Below are positions 33,538 through 44,850 of a stretch of 64,000 nt of DNA, in pieces. The stretch is from Myxococcales bacterium (lineage in GTDB: Bacteria > Myxococcota_A > Polyangia > Haliangiales > Haliangiaceae). The notes under the pieces are model-generated. The model did no database searches. It was given only the letters and a program-made list of their open reading frames with translations, and was not told where the DNA came from. The stretch covers positions 414,789-478,788 of the forward strand of contig JADJUF010000038.1 in NCBI GenBank assembly GCA_016717005.1. Direction: 5' to 3'. The translations under genes and the position numbers were made by a program. The stretch's first letter is position 1, and the number at the start of each line of letters is the position of its first letter.

Positions 33538-35517
33538 TCACGGCGCCGCGACGTAGCGCGGCTCGGCATCGCGGGCGGTGACGGTCATCCGGCCCGCGTC
33601 GAAGCGCGGGTCGGCGACCACGATCCAGGCGGCGGCGCCCGCGGCGATCGCCGCCGCGCCCGGGGTCCCGCGCGGCACCTCGATGATCCAGCCGGTCGCG
33701 GCGTCGCCGATCGCGAACCGGCCGGCGCCGAGGTCGGCGCCGACGACGACCCGGGCGACGACGACGACCCCGCTCGGCCACAGCCACCGACCCGCGGCCG
33801 CGGCCGCGTCCAGATCGGCGGCGTTGACGTGCACGGGCGCCAGCGTGGCCTTGGCGGTGATCCGCGGCGGTCGCGCGATCGCCGCGACCAGCGACGGCAT
33901 ACGCAGCGCGCCGCGCCAGCTCGTCGGCAGCTGCGCGACCTCGTCGGGCGGCACCGCGCTGTTGTCGCACACGATCGCCAGCGCGCCGACGGCCAGGGGG
34001 GTCTCGGCGGTGCGCATGACGCGGTGGGTGCCGGCCACGCCGCGCACCTCGATCAGGTCGACGTCCCGCGGCAGGCCGGTGAAGCCGTCGGTGATCGTCG
34101 CGCGCTCGGACCGCACGACCGGCCCCCAGTCGGCCCGGTGCCACGCGGCGAGCGCCGGGTCGGGCTGGCGCGGATCGATCGGCAGGCGGCACCAGGTCGC
34201 GACCGCGGCGTCGAGCGCGGTGGTCGAGCGCGGCGCGCGGCGCGCGGACACCGGGGGTGGCGTCGCGGGCGAGGGTGGCGAGGGTGGCGAGGACGTCGAG
34301 GGTGGCGAGGGTGTCGAGGCCGTTGCGCGCTGGACGCGCGGGTTGGTCGCCGGGCCCGCGTCGACCGCGGCCGCCGGCTCCACCGGTTCTCCCGGCGCGT
34401 CGGGCGCCACGGGCGGCGCCGCGGCGCCGGCGTCGAGCGCGACCACGACGTCTCCGCGCGCGATCTCGGTCGGCGGCGGCGCCACCCGCGCGCGGCACGG
34501 CCGCACCGCCACCACGACCGCCATCGCCACCGCGGTCGCGGCGCCCAGGGCGATCGCGCGGGTCCGGCCGCGCCGCGGCGCCAGGGCCGCCACCAGCGCG
34601 GTCATCGACGGGAACCGATCGGCGGGCTCGGCCGCGAGGCCGCGCCGCAGCGCCGCCGCGACCGCGCGATCCGCGGGGCCGCGCCCGGCCGGGCCGCGGC
34701 CGATCGCCAGGATCTGCGCGCCGACGGTGTCGGCGGCGAACGGCGCCTGCCCGGTCAGCACCTCCCACGCGGTCGCGCACAGCCCGAACTGATCGGCGCG
34801 CGCGTCGACCGCGCGCCCCAGCAGCTGCTCGGGTGCGGCGTAGCCCAGCGTCCCGAGCGCGCGGGTCGTCGCCGGCACGTCGCCGGCGCTGTCGTCATCG
34901 TCGGGCGCGATCGCGCCGGCCAGGCCGAAGTCGCTCACGACCACGCGGCCGTCGCGCGCGATCAGCAGGTTCTCGGGCTTCACGTCGCGGTGGATCACGC
35001 CGGCCGCGTGGGCGGCGGCCAGGCCCCGGCCCGCGTCGACGAGGATCGCGCGGGGCTGCGCCGCGCCGGCCCGGTCGCGAGGTGCGCGCAGCGCGTGACG
35101 CCGTCGACCAGCTCCATCGCCAGGTAGGCTCGTCGCCGTCGTCGCCGACGTCGCAGATCTGGCACACGTTGGGGTGGTTGAGGCGGGCCAGCGCCCGGGC
35201 CTCGCGCCGCAGCCGGGCCCGCAGCTCGGCGTCGTCGCCGCGCGCGCGCACCAGCTTGAGCGCGACCGCGCGATCGAGCTCGGGATCGTGGCCGCGCAGC
35301 ACCACGCCCATGCCGCCGCGCCCGAGCACGCCGTCGACGCGGTAGCGGCCGAGGTGCTCGTCGGCCACGACCCGCTCGGGCGCCAGCGTCGACAGCGCGA
35401 TCCGGCATGGGCCGCAGTGATCGACGTGGTCCTCGAGGGCGCGCGCCGGGCGTCGTCGAGCGCGCCGTCGGCGAACCGCAGCAGGTCGTCGTCGCTGGGG
35501 CACGCGGCGCTGGTCAC
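33538..35517 (-). CDS. Zinc-finger Ser/Thr protein kinase, membrane-anchored, frame-shifted
   Basis: GTG 35517 overlaps the sigma-factor stop. N-terminus: SDDDLLRFADGALDDAR, then (frame change near 35455) EDHVDHCGPCR, an HX3CX2C anti-sigma-type zinc motif. Kinase domain: LGRYRVDGVLGRGGMGVVLRG, VALKLVRARG, LNHPNVCQICDVG (frame changes near 35135 and 35090), HRDVKPENL, VSDFGLAGA and GYAAPEQLLG. A transmembrane helix (AIALGAATAVAMAVVVAV), a Ser/Pro linker and a periplasmic C-terminal domain follow (DVDLIEVRGVAGTHRVMRTA). The layout suggests signal sensing outside and control of the linked sigma factor inside. The frame changes are probably sequencing indels. Confidence 0.8.
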   Translation of the reverse strand: MTSAACPSDDDLLRFADGALDDARRAPSRTTSITAAHAGSRCRRWRPSGSWPTSTSAATASTACSGAAAWAWCCAATIPSSIARSRSSWCARAATTPSCGPGCGARPGRWPASTTPTCARSATSATTATSLPGDGAGRRRHALRAPRDRAGAAQPRAILVDAGRGLAAAHAAGVIHRDVKPENLLIARDGRVVVSDFGLAGAIAPDDDDSAGDVPATTRALGTLGYAAPEQLLGRAVDARADQFGLCATAWEVLTGQAPFAADTVGAQILAIGRGPAGRGPADRAVAAALRRGLAAEPADRFPSMTALVAALAPRRGRTRAIALGAATAVAMAVVVAVRPCRARVAPPPTEIARGDVVVALDAGAAAPPVAPDAPGEPVEPAAAVDAGPATNPRVQRATASTPSPPSTSSPPSPPSPATPPPVSARRAPRSTTALDAAVATWCRLPIDPRQPDPALAAWHRADWGPVVRSERATITDGFTGLPRDVDLIEVRGVAGTHRVMRTAETPLAVGALAIVCDNSAVPPDEVAQLPTSWRGALRMPSLVAAIARPPRITAKATLAPVHVNAADLDAAAAAGRWLWPSGVVVVARVVVGADLGAGRFAIGDAATGWIIEVPRGTPGAAAIAAGAAAWIVVADPRFDAGRMTVTARDAEPRYVAAP

Positions 35518-36377
35518 GGCGGCGGGGTCTCGCGCAGGAGGCGGGTCAGGCTCAGCTCGAGCTGGCTGTCGATCGCGCGCAGCGCGCTGTCGAGCTCGGT
35601 CGGGCGCAGGCGCAGGGCCGCGACCAGCTCGCGCCGGGTCTGCCGGGCGATGCGATCGCGCGCGTCGGCCAGCCAGCGCGCCGCGGTGGCGCGGTGGACC
35701 CGGTACAGCCCGGCCAGCTCGTCGAGCGTGACCCCGTCGAGGACGGTGTGGCGCAGCAGGTTGCGGGCGCGGCTGTCGAGCGTCGCCAGCGCCGCGGCCA
35801 CGGCGCGCTCGAGCTGCGCTCGCAGATCGCCCTGGAGCTGCGCGCGGGCCGGGTCCGGCGCCGGGTCGGCCCAGTGATCGATCACCGCCGCGTCGAGCGG
35901 CAGCTCGCGCCGGGTGCGGCCGGCGGCGCGCACCGCCATGCGCGCGGCGCTGATGCGCACCCACGCGCGCAGATCGCCGTGGCCGCCGTAGTCGGCGATG
36001 CGCGGCCGCGCGCCCACGAACAGGTGGACGCGCAGCGCCTGCAGCGCGTCGGCCGCGTCGAGCCGCGCCCGCGCCAGGCCCCGCATCACGTCCGGCACGA
36101 TCTCGCGCTCGAACACCGCGAGCGCGGCCGGGTCGCCGTGCGCGAGCGCCGCGGCCAGGAACAGATCGGCGCCGCGCAGCCGCGCCAGCGCCGCGGGATC
36201 GTCGTCGGGCAGGCGCGCCGCGACGTGGGCGCAGTAGCCGGCGTCGTCCAGCGCCGCGTCGGGCACCCGGGCCCGGCCGGCCGCGAGGTGCTCGGCCAGG
36301 ACGCGGTCGGCGTCGGCGGGCAACGCCAGCGCGCGCCCCTCGGCGGCGGCGACGACCAGCGCGGACAGGGACGACAC
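35514..36377 (-). CDS. ECF-like sigma-70 family RNA polymerase sigma factor
   Basis: 287 aa. Region 2-like segment around VFEREIVPDVMRGLARARLD with DLRAWVRISAARMAVRAAGR. Region 4 helix-turn-helix near the C-terminal third (RHTVLDGVTLDELAGLYRVH, RATAARWLADARDRIARQ). The N-terminal ~80 residues are an Ala-rich extension not usual for short ECF factors. The stop overlaps the kinase gene start (GTGA), so the two are translated together. Probably redirects RNA polymerase to a small regulon when released or modified by the kinase. Confidence 0.85.
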   Translation of the reverse strand: MSSLSALVVAAAEGRALALPADADRVLAEHLAAGRARVPDAALDDAGYCAHVAARLPDDDPAALARLRGADLFLAAALAHGDPAALAVFEREIVPDVMRGLARARLDAADALQALRVHLFVGARPRIADYGGHGDLRAWVRISAARMAVRAAGRTRRELPLDAAVIDHWADPAPDPARAQLQGDLRAQLERAVAAALATLDSRARNLLRHTVLDGVTLDELAGLYRVHRATAARWLADARDRIARQTRRELVAALRLRPTELDSALRAIDSQLELSLTRLLRETPPP

Positions 36378-36414
36378 CGGCCGAGCGTAGCCGACCCGGC
36401 GCGCCCGCGTGCGG

Positions 36415-36852
36415 TCATGGCCGCACCGGCACCGGGCGCGGGTACCACTCGATCGTGCAGCGCGCGTCGGCGACCAGGTCGGCGACCAGGAACACGACGC
36501 ACACCGTGGCGCCGGTCTCGACCTCGTCGTCCCAGGCCTGGCCGCCCTCGAAGTGATGCACGGTCGAGCGCCGCGGCGTGCGGTAGCCGAGCTCGAGCTG
36601 GTAGCGCGAGTCGGTCGAGATCGCCGTCCGCTGGGCCGGTCCGAGCGACGCGCGCACGTCGGCCTCGGTCATGCCGGCGACCACGTCGCCGTCGGAGATC
36701 GCCGCGCGGATCTGGGCCGGCCGGTCCGGATGCGCCGCCAGGTACGCGGTCCGGCGCTCGGCCGCGGTCGGCGGCGTCGGCGCGGTCGGCCGCAGCAGCA
36801 CGCAGCCCGTGGTCGCGAGCGCGAGCGCCAGCGCACACGCGGCGGAGGTCAC
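36415..36852 (-). CDS. BamE/SmpA-like lipoprotein
   Basis: 145 aa, GTG 36852. Lipobox in ACALALALATTGC, then AERRTAYLAAHPDRPAQIRA and the SmpA/OmlA-like segment GMTEADVRASLGPAQR with YQLELGYRTP, FEGGQAWDDE and a hydrophobic strand VCVVFLVADLVADARC. Small outer-membrane lipoproteins with this fold assist protein assembly or bind partners. Start overlaps the preceding gene's stop by four bases (GTGA at 36849-36852). Confidence 0.7.
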   Translation of the reverse strand: MTSAACALALALATTGCVLLRPTAPTPPTAAERRTAYLAAHPDRPAQIRAAISDGDVVAGMTEADVRASLGPAQRTAISTDSRYQLELGYRTPRRSTVHHFEGGQAWDDEVETGATVCVVFLVADLVADARCTIEWYPRPVPVRP

Positions 36853-37947
36853 GGCCCACCGCCGTCGATGCGGTAGATCGGCCCGGTCGCGCCGGTCGCG
36901 CCCGAGGTGCTCGTCAGCCCGAGCACGTGGATCGCGCCGGTGTCGAGCCAGGTCGGCTGGCGGAAGTCGATCCGCAGCCCCGGGTCGGCCGGCGCCAGCG
37001 CCAGCGGCGCGAGCGCGTCGGTGGCGAGGTCGAGGCGGAACACGCCGACCTGCCCGAGGTACACGACCTGCCCCTTTGCGCAGCGCCGCGGCGCCGTCGA
37101 GGTGGTGCCCGGTCGTGAAGAACGGCACGACCGGGGCGTGGCGCGCGATGATCGCGCCGACGTCGACCGGCGTCGTCGCGCGCGCCGGCAGCCACAGGAG
37201 CGCCGCGGCGGTCTCGACCAGGAGCCCGCTGGGATCGATCGAGATCGCGCCCACCGCCTCGGTCGTGGCCCGCACCCAGGTCGCGGCGCCGGTCGCCAGC
37301 TCGACCCGCCAGACCCGGCCGGCCTCGACCACGACCGCGAGGCCGAGCGCGACGCCGACCGCGTCGACCCGCGCCAGCGTCGGCTGGGTGTCGGCCAGCG
37401 CCAGCACCTCGACCGGCCCGGGCGCGGCCGCGGTCGGGCGCCACCGGGACAGCACCGGCCCGGCGCCGAGGTCGCGCGCGAGCCAGACCGCGTCGCCGTC
37501 GAGCGCGATCGGCCAGGTGCGGCGCTCGTCGGCGGGCGCCGGCACCACCAGCTCGCCGACCGCGGCCGCGGGTGCGTCGGCCCGCCACGCCCGGACGACC
37601 ATCTCGTCGCCGCGCGGCACCGACGTGACGATCAGCGCCGACGACACCAGCACGGCGACCCCGTCGGGATCGCCGAGATCGATCGCGTAGTCGAGGCGCG
37701 CGCCGGTGGTGTCGACGCGCGCGTGCAGGCTCGCGACGCCCTGGTGATCGATCCAGTACAGGCGATCGGCCGCGGGCAGGAGCGTGTACGCGCCGGCCGG
37801 GGCGATCTCGGTCCGCTGCGCCGCCAGCTCGGCCGCGAGGGCGCGGTACCCGGCGAGCGGATCGGCCGGCGGCGCGTCGACGGCGTCGTCGGCGACCAGC
37901 ACGCACGCGGTCAGCGGCACCAGCGCCAGCGCGGCGCGCGCGATCAC
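36849..37947 (-). CDS. Lipoprotein, beta-propeller-like, frame-shifted
   Basis: Probable start GTG 37947, overlapping the upstream stop as GTGA (GTG 37953 also possible). Lipobox in ALALVPLTAC. The body shows repeating strands (LYWIDHQGVASLHARVD, VLVSSALIVTSVP, IALDGDAVWLARDLG, WRVELATGAATWVR), consistent with a propeller. A frame change at about 37075-37090 (CCCC-TTT homopolymer area) shifts from FFTTGHHLDGAAAL to YLGQVGVFRLDLATDALAPL. The final frame ends IYRIDGGGP. Middle gene of a four-base-overlapping trio of lipoproteins; role unknown. Confidence 0.7.
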
Positions 37948-39008
37948 CGACACTGGTCCACCTTCACGTAGCGGCGCGCCAGGCAGCTCGTGTACTCGCG
38001 GCACGACGACGGCTGGTCGGGCGTGCCGCACCGCACCAGCAGCGGGAAGCACTGCGCGCAGTCGGCGTGGGCGCGCTCGCGCTCGCGCGCGGCGGCCTCG
38101 GCGAACCCGGCCTCCTCCTCGGCGGCGCGGCGCGCGACCTCGGCGGCGTCGATCGTCCGCACGAACACCTGCACCAGCGCGCGGCCGCTGCCGAGCGCGC
38201 GCCCGGGCCCGACCGCGAGCTCGACCGGTCCATCGACGAGCTGGCACCCCGCCGGTCCGGCGACCGTGCGCTGGCGGCGGTCGAGGCGCGGCGCCAGGCT
38301 GTTGACCGCGCCGACCTTGCGCGCGTCGGTGCGGGTTACGCTCAGCGTCGACAGCGCCGGGCTCAGCCGGGCGTCGTCCTCGAGCGCGAGCTGCAGCGCG
38401 AAGCACTGTCCGCGCTTCGCCGCCACGGTGAACGGCGCCCCGGCCGCGAGATCGATCGCGATCGGCGCGCCGCTCGGCCGGTAGTCCGCCAGCGCGGTCG
38501 GGCGGTGCTTCAGGAGCTCGGCCGCCGCCGGGAACCGCTCGGTCGAGGTCGCCGCCGACACCCGCACCGCCAGCGCGGTGACGACGTCGTGGCGGTCGTC
38601 GAGCAGGTAGATCAGGTTGGCGCCGTGGCGCCCGGCCTCGGCGCGGGCCGCCGCCAGCAGCGCGTCCCGGCCGCGGGCGTCGCCCTCCTTGGCCGCGACC
38701 GCGCCGAGCAGCCGGTGCGGATCGTCGGCGGTCGGGAAGCCCGGATCGATCACCAGGCGCTGGCCCGGCCGGTCGCCGGCCGCCGGATCCCAGCGCAGCC
38801 CGTCGGGGAGCTGCTCGGCGCGCGCGACCACCATGACGTCGTCGGCGGCGACCGGCGGCGCGTCGCCGACCCCGCTGGCGGACTGGTAGTCCGTGGTGAT
38901 CGGCCGGCGCGCCCGCAAGAACAGGCAGCCGGTGACGGTGGTCGCGGCGAGGGCGAGGGCGGCCAGGCGCAACCAGCGCGGGCCAGGGCAGGGTCGGTTC
39001 GGTTCCAT
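37944..39008 (-). CDS. Lipoprotein of unknown function
   Basis: 354 aa, ATG 39008. Lipobox in LALAATTVTGC. No recognised domain: RLVIDPGFPTADDPHRL, LIYLLDDRHDVVTALAVRVS, AAGAPFTVAAKRGQCFALQL and a Cys-rich C-terminus (ADCAQCFPLLVRC, SSCREYTSCLARRYVKVDQC) with six to eight cysteines. First gene of a probable operon of three lipoproteins joined by short overlaps, perhaps forming one envelope complex (inference from coupling only). Confidence 0.7.
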   Translation of the reverse strand: MEPNRPCPGPRWLRLAALALAATTVTGCLFLRARRPITTDYQSASGVGDAPPVAADDVMVVARAEQLPDGLRWDPAAGDRPGQRLVIDPGFPTADDPHRLLGAVAAKEGDARGRDALLAAARAEAGRHGANLIYLLDDRHDVVTALAVRVSAATSTERFPAAAELLKHRPTALADYRPSGAPIAIDLAAGAPFTVAAKRGQCFALQLALEDDARLSPALSTLSVTRTDARKVGAVNSLAPRLDRRQRTVAGPAGCQLVDGPVELAVGPGRALGSGRALVQVFVRTIDAAEVARRAAEEEAGFAEAAARERERAHADCAQCFPLLVRCGTPDQPSSCREYTSCLARRYVKVDQCR

Positions 39009-39078
39009 ACCCTCCGAGACCGCTCGCCCCGCGACCGTCGCATGAAATCGACATGGCCCGTCGCCGGCCGCGCGCGCG

Positions 39079-39778
39079 CTACTTCGCGAGCACGGCGGTG
39101 GTCGCGCCGGCGGCCGCGAGCGCGGCGGTCAGGTCGAGCTCGACCTTCTGGTCGACCATCATCATCTCGCACAGGTCGGCCTCGGGGTCGAAGCAGACCG
39201 TGACCGGCATCGGGCTGGCCTTGCCGTAGACGACCGTGTAGACCGGCCGCGTCGGACAGCCGCCGCCGCGCGAGCGCACGAAGCTCAGCTTCGCCCCGTC
39301 GAGCTTGATCGGCACGTCGGTGACGCGGTCGGTGCCCTTGGCGCACGTCGCGCCCTCGACGAGGACCTGCCAGCCCGATCCCGCGCCGCCGCCGCCGTTG
39401 GCTCCGACGCCCGCCGGATCATCCGGTCCGATCGGGTCCCGATCCGATCCCGATCCGGGTCCTGATCCGTCGATCCGGGTCCCGATCCGATCCCGGATCC
39501 GGGTCGATCCGATCCGATCCGGATGCCGAGCCCGATCCGGATGCCGAGCCCGATCCCGATCCCGATCCGGATGCCGAGCCCGATCCCGATCCGGATGCCG
39601 ATCCCGATCCGGATGCCGATCCCGATCCCGCTCCGGATGCCGAGCCCGATCCCGCCGCCATCCCCGCATCGGCGCGACTGCCGCCGCCACCCGTGCTGCT
39701 GCTGTCTTGCTGCTTGCTCTTGCACCCCGCGACAGCGACGAGGACCGAGAGACTCACCACGTACATCGTTGCCTTCAT
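39079..39778 (-). CDS. Lipoprotein with (Gly-Ser/Ala)n linker, frame-shifted in repeat
   Basis: ATG 39778, lipobox in VLVAVAGC, then KSKQQDSSSTGGGG and a long Gly-Ser/Ala linker encoded by GATCCG/GATCCC hexamers. Within the hexamer tract the frame is lost and reappears near 39415 as AGVGANGGGGAGSGWQVLVE, continuing through TDVPIKLDGAKLSFVRS, PVYTVVYGKASPMPVTVCFD and ending LAAAGATTAVLAK. Globular C-terminal domain unrecognised. Frame loss in the repeat could be replication slippage or sequencing error. Confidence 0.7.
39421..39660. repeat. GATCCG/GATCCC hexamer tract
   Basis: About 240 bp made of GATCCG, GATCCC and GATGCCGAGCCC-type units, coding in the minus strand for the Gly-Ser/Ala linker of the lipoprotein. 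Extremely rich in GATC sites, and long enough to be prone to slippage. Confidence 0.85.
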
Positions 39779-39843
39779 GTCGCCGGTTCGACGACCCCGC
39801 GGGCGCCAACCTTGGGTCGATCGCGCTCGGGAATATCGTCGCC

Positions 39844-39951
39844 GCGCCGCCCGTTCGTCGCCGCCCAGCCGCGCCGCCCGTTCGTCGCTGCCCAGCCGCG
39901 CCGCCCGTTCGTCGCTGCCCAGCCGCGCCGCCCGTTCGTCGCCGCCCAGCC
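39844..39951. repeat. 27-bp tandem repeat, four copies
   Basis: Units at 39844-39870, 39871-39897, 39898-39924 and 39925-39951, beginning GCGCCGCCCGTTCGTCG and ending CCCAGCC, with a single C/T difference among them. Lies between the lipoprotein start and the ftsK 3' end; no spacer-like variable sequence, so not a CRISPR. Confidence 0.9.
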
Positions 39952-40083
39952 GCGCCACGCCGCGCCGCGCCATCACCGCCGCGCCCCACCGCCGCGCCAT
40001 CACCGCCGCCCCACCGCCCGCGCGCACCATATCGACCGGGCTCGTCGCTATCCGCGCGCGCGCGACCTCGCGCGCGCGGCGCG

Positions 40084-42792
<2,709 letters not shown>

Positions 42793-42812
42793 GGTACCTC
42801 GGGGAGGACTTT

Positions 42813-42840
42813 ATCCTACATGTAAGATCCGGTAGGGCAA
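42813..42840 (-). promoter_or_regulatory. Putative promoter of ftsK
   Basis: On the minus strand TTGCCC (42840-42835), 16 bp, TAGGAT (42818-42813), in a locally AT-richer patch 20 bp before the ftsK ATG. The implied leader is very short. The divergent lipoprotein gene starts at 42954. Confidence 0.4.
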
Positions 42841-42953
42841 GTTTCTGGTGGCGCCCGATCGTCCCGAGTTCACGGGGGATTTTTTCGCCACCGGGGAACC
42901 GCGGCGGAGCCCGCAAGGTCGATCCGGCCCAGACCTGGTGTTATGTTCCGCGC

Positions 42954-43886
42954 ATGCGACACGTCGGAACGTTGGTCGTCCTGGCCTTGGTCCTGGGCGG
43001 GCTGGGCTGTGCGGGCAAGCAGGTGCCCCAGCACAGCGGGTACAAGGGCAAGAAGCCGACCCCGTGGACCAAGGCCAAGGCCATCGAGCTCGATGACGAG
43101 AACAAGGCCAAGGTCTCCGGCGAGCTCGACTACGCCGAGTACAAGCGCGCCAAGTGGTACTCGCTGGCGCTGCCGGGCTCGGGCACGCTCGACCTCGACT
43201 TCGAGGCCGTGCCCGGCGGGGACGCCGACATGGACGTCGCGTTCGAGGTGTTCGACCCCAACAACAAGGTGCTGGTCCGCGCCGACGCCGACGCCGACGA
43301 CGTCAACGAGCAGAAGAAGCAGCGCAAGCTCGAGGACCTCGACGAGGGCACCTACCTCATCCACGTCTACCTGCAGGGCCGCCTCGACACGGCCGACTTC
43401 GATCTCAAGCTGAAGTTCACGCGGGGCCAGCGCCCGCGGAAGTCCGACTTCCCGGCGCAGGTGCCCTTCCCGGACGAGCTGGCCGCGGTGCCGCCGGTCG
43501 ACGACACCCCCAGCAAGGCGCCCGAGCCGACCTGCGGCGTGAAGGGCAAGCCGCGCTGCAAGCCCCGCTGTGGCGTGCCCGGCAAGCCGTCGTGCTCGAA
43601 GCCGCCGCCGCCGCCGCCGCCGTGTGGCGGCTCCGGCCAGCCGCCGTGCAAGCTGCCGCCGCTGGCGGCGTCGATCACCAACGTCGATCCCGATCCGTCG
43701 GGCTCGCGCATCACGATCGCCGCCGGCACCGCCGACGGCGTCACCAACGGCATGCGCGGCAGCGTGCCGGGCGTGAAGGGCTCGAGCTTCTCGGTCTCGG
43801 GCTGCACCGCGCAGCGCTGCTCGGCCGTCGTCAAGGCCGCGGTCGACGACGTGCGCAGCGCTGGCGAGGTCCGGATCACGCGCTGA
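42954..43886 (+). CDS. Lipoprotein with pre-peptidase-like (PPC) domain and Cys/Pro tail
   Basis: 310 aa, ATG 42954. Lipobox in VLGGLGC (Cys 19). Residues 45-150 resemble a bacterial pre-peptidase C-terminal type beta-sandwich (KWYSLALPGSGTLDLDFEAV, VAFEVFDPNNKVLVRADADA, EGTYLIHVYLQGRLDTADFD). Then Cys-Gly-Lys-Pro repeats (CGVKGKPRCKPRCGVPGKPSC) cross a poly-Pro stretch into a small C-terminal beta domain (SRITIAAGTADGVTNGMRGS). Likely envelope-anchored binding protein. Confidence 0.75.
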   Translation: MRHVGTLVVLALVLGGLGCAGKQVPQHSGYKGKKPTPWTKAKAIELDDENKAKVSGELDYAEYKRAKWYSLALPGSGTLDLDFEAVPGGDADMDVAFEVFDPNNKVLVRADADADDVNEQKKQRKLEDLDEGTYLIHVYLQGRLDTADFDLKLKFTRGQRPRKSDFPAQVPFPDELAAVPPVDDTPSKAPEPTCGVKGKPRCKPRCGVPGKPSCSKPPPPPPPCGGSGQPPCKLPPLAASITNVDPDPSGSRITIAAGTADGVTNGMRGSVPGVKGSSFSVSGCTAQRCSAVVKAAVDDVRSAGEVRITR

Positions 43887-44054
43887 GCGGTCGGGGCGGG
43901 GCGTCGCCGGGCCAGGCAGGTGCAGGGCCTCCGAGGCCCGCCGGACAGGGGCGGCGCCTTCGGGCGGCAAGCCCGACGAGCCTCGCCTGCGAGACCTCCG
44001 CGACGCGCGCCGCGCGACGCGCGCCTCCCCGCGCGTAGATCCGGCGCTGCGCGT

Positions 44055-44624
44055 CTAGAACGACGAGCCGGGCTCGAGCAGGAACGCCTGCTCCTCGGCG
44101 GTCGAGGCTCGGCCCAGGATCTGGTTGCGGTGCGGGAAGCGGCCGAAGCGCCGGATGATCACCCGGTGACGCTCGGCGAAGTCGACCGCCTCGGCTGCGC
44201 CGGCGACGTCGGCGAACAGCGCCACGCACGCGTCCTGGTCGGTCAACGCCTCGCTGTGCATGTACGGCAGGTACAGGAAGTCGCGCGCCGCCGCCGGCAC
44301 GGCGCGGTCGAACCCGCGCGCCACCGCGTCCTTGGCGGCGGCCAGGGCCTGCGCGTCGCTGGCGTACATCGCCGGCGTGCCGCGGAACATGTGCCGGCTC
44401 AGCTGATCGAGCACGACGACGTACGCCACCGCGCCGCGCGCCGTCGCGCGCCAGGCCTCGTGGGCGCCGTCGACGACCGCGCGGTGCAGCGGCGCGAACT
44501 GGGCGGTCAGCGCGGCGTCGAACGCCGGGTCCTTGCGCCACCACCGCGCCACCACCGCGGGGGCCGCCGCGCCGGCGTCGTCGAGCTCGCCGAACCAGGT
44601 CGTCCACAGCTCGTCGATCGCCAT
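44055..44624 (-). CDS. DUF924 family protein
   Basis: 189 aa, ATG 44624, normal length for DUF924. Features: WFGELDD, ARWWRKDPAFDAALTAQFAP, VVVLDQLSRHMFRGTPAMYA, ARDFLYLPYMHSEALTDQDA and a C-terminal RFPHRNQILGRASTAEEQAF. TPR-like all-helical fold; cytoplasmic; function not established. In-frame upstream sequence is only a translated tandem repeat, so the start is well supported. Confidence 0.9.
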   Translation of the reverse strand: MAIDELWTTWFGELDDAGAAAPAVVARWWRKDPAFDAALTAQFAPLHRAVVDGAHEAWRATARGAVAYVVVLDQLSRHMFRGTPAMYASDAQALAAAKDAVARGFDRAVPAAARDFLYLPYMHSEALTDQDACVALFADVAGAAEAVDFAERHRVIIRRFGRFPHRNQILGRASTAEEQAFLLEPGSSF

Positions 44625-44644
44625 GGCCCGATGCTGCCACGGGC

Positions 44645-44780
44645 GGCCGCCACGCGCGCGCCCTCGTCGACGGGGTCCCCGCGCGCGCCACGCCGCCGCA
44701 CGAGGCGGGCGGGCCGCCACGCGCGCGCCCTCGTCGATGGGGTCCCCGCGTGCGCCACGCCGCCGCGCGAGGCGGGGGGG
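44645..44780. repeat. 67-bp tandem duplication
   Basis: Two copies with a 67-bp period (GGCCGCCACGCGCGCGCCCT at 44645 and 44712) and a third partial start near 44778, with a few substitutions. Located upstream of the DUF924 gene and before the divergent protease gene. Confidence 0.85.
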
Positions 44781-44850
44781 CCGCACGGGTGCCATCGCTG
44801 GTTAGCCGCGCAGGCATCCGGATCGGGCCCGGCTGGCGAAAGCTGCGGCC

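Noticed and set aside
39844..39951. Regular 27-bp repeats considered as a CRISPR array
   Set aside because: Units are directly adjacent with no unique spacers and no cas genes nearby; simple tandem repeat.
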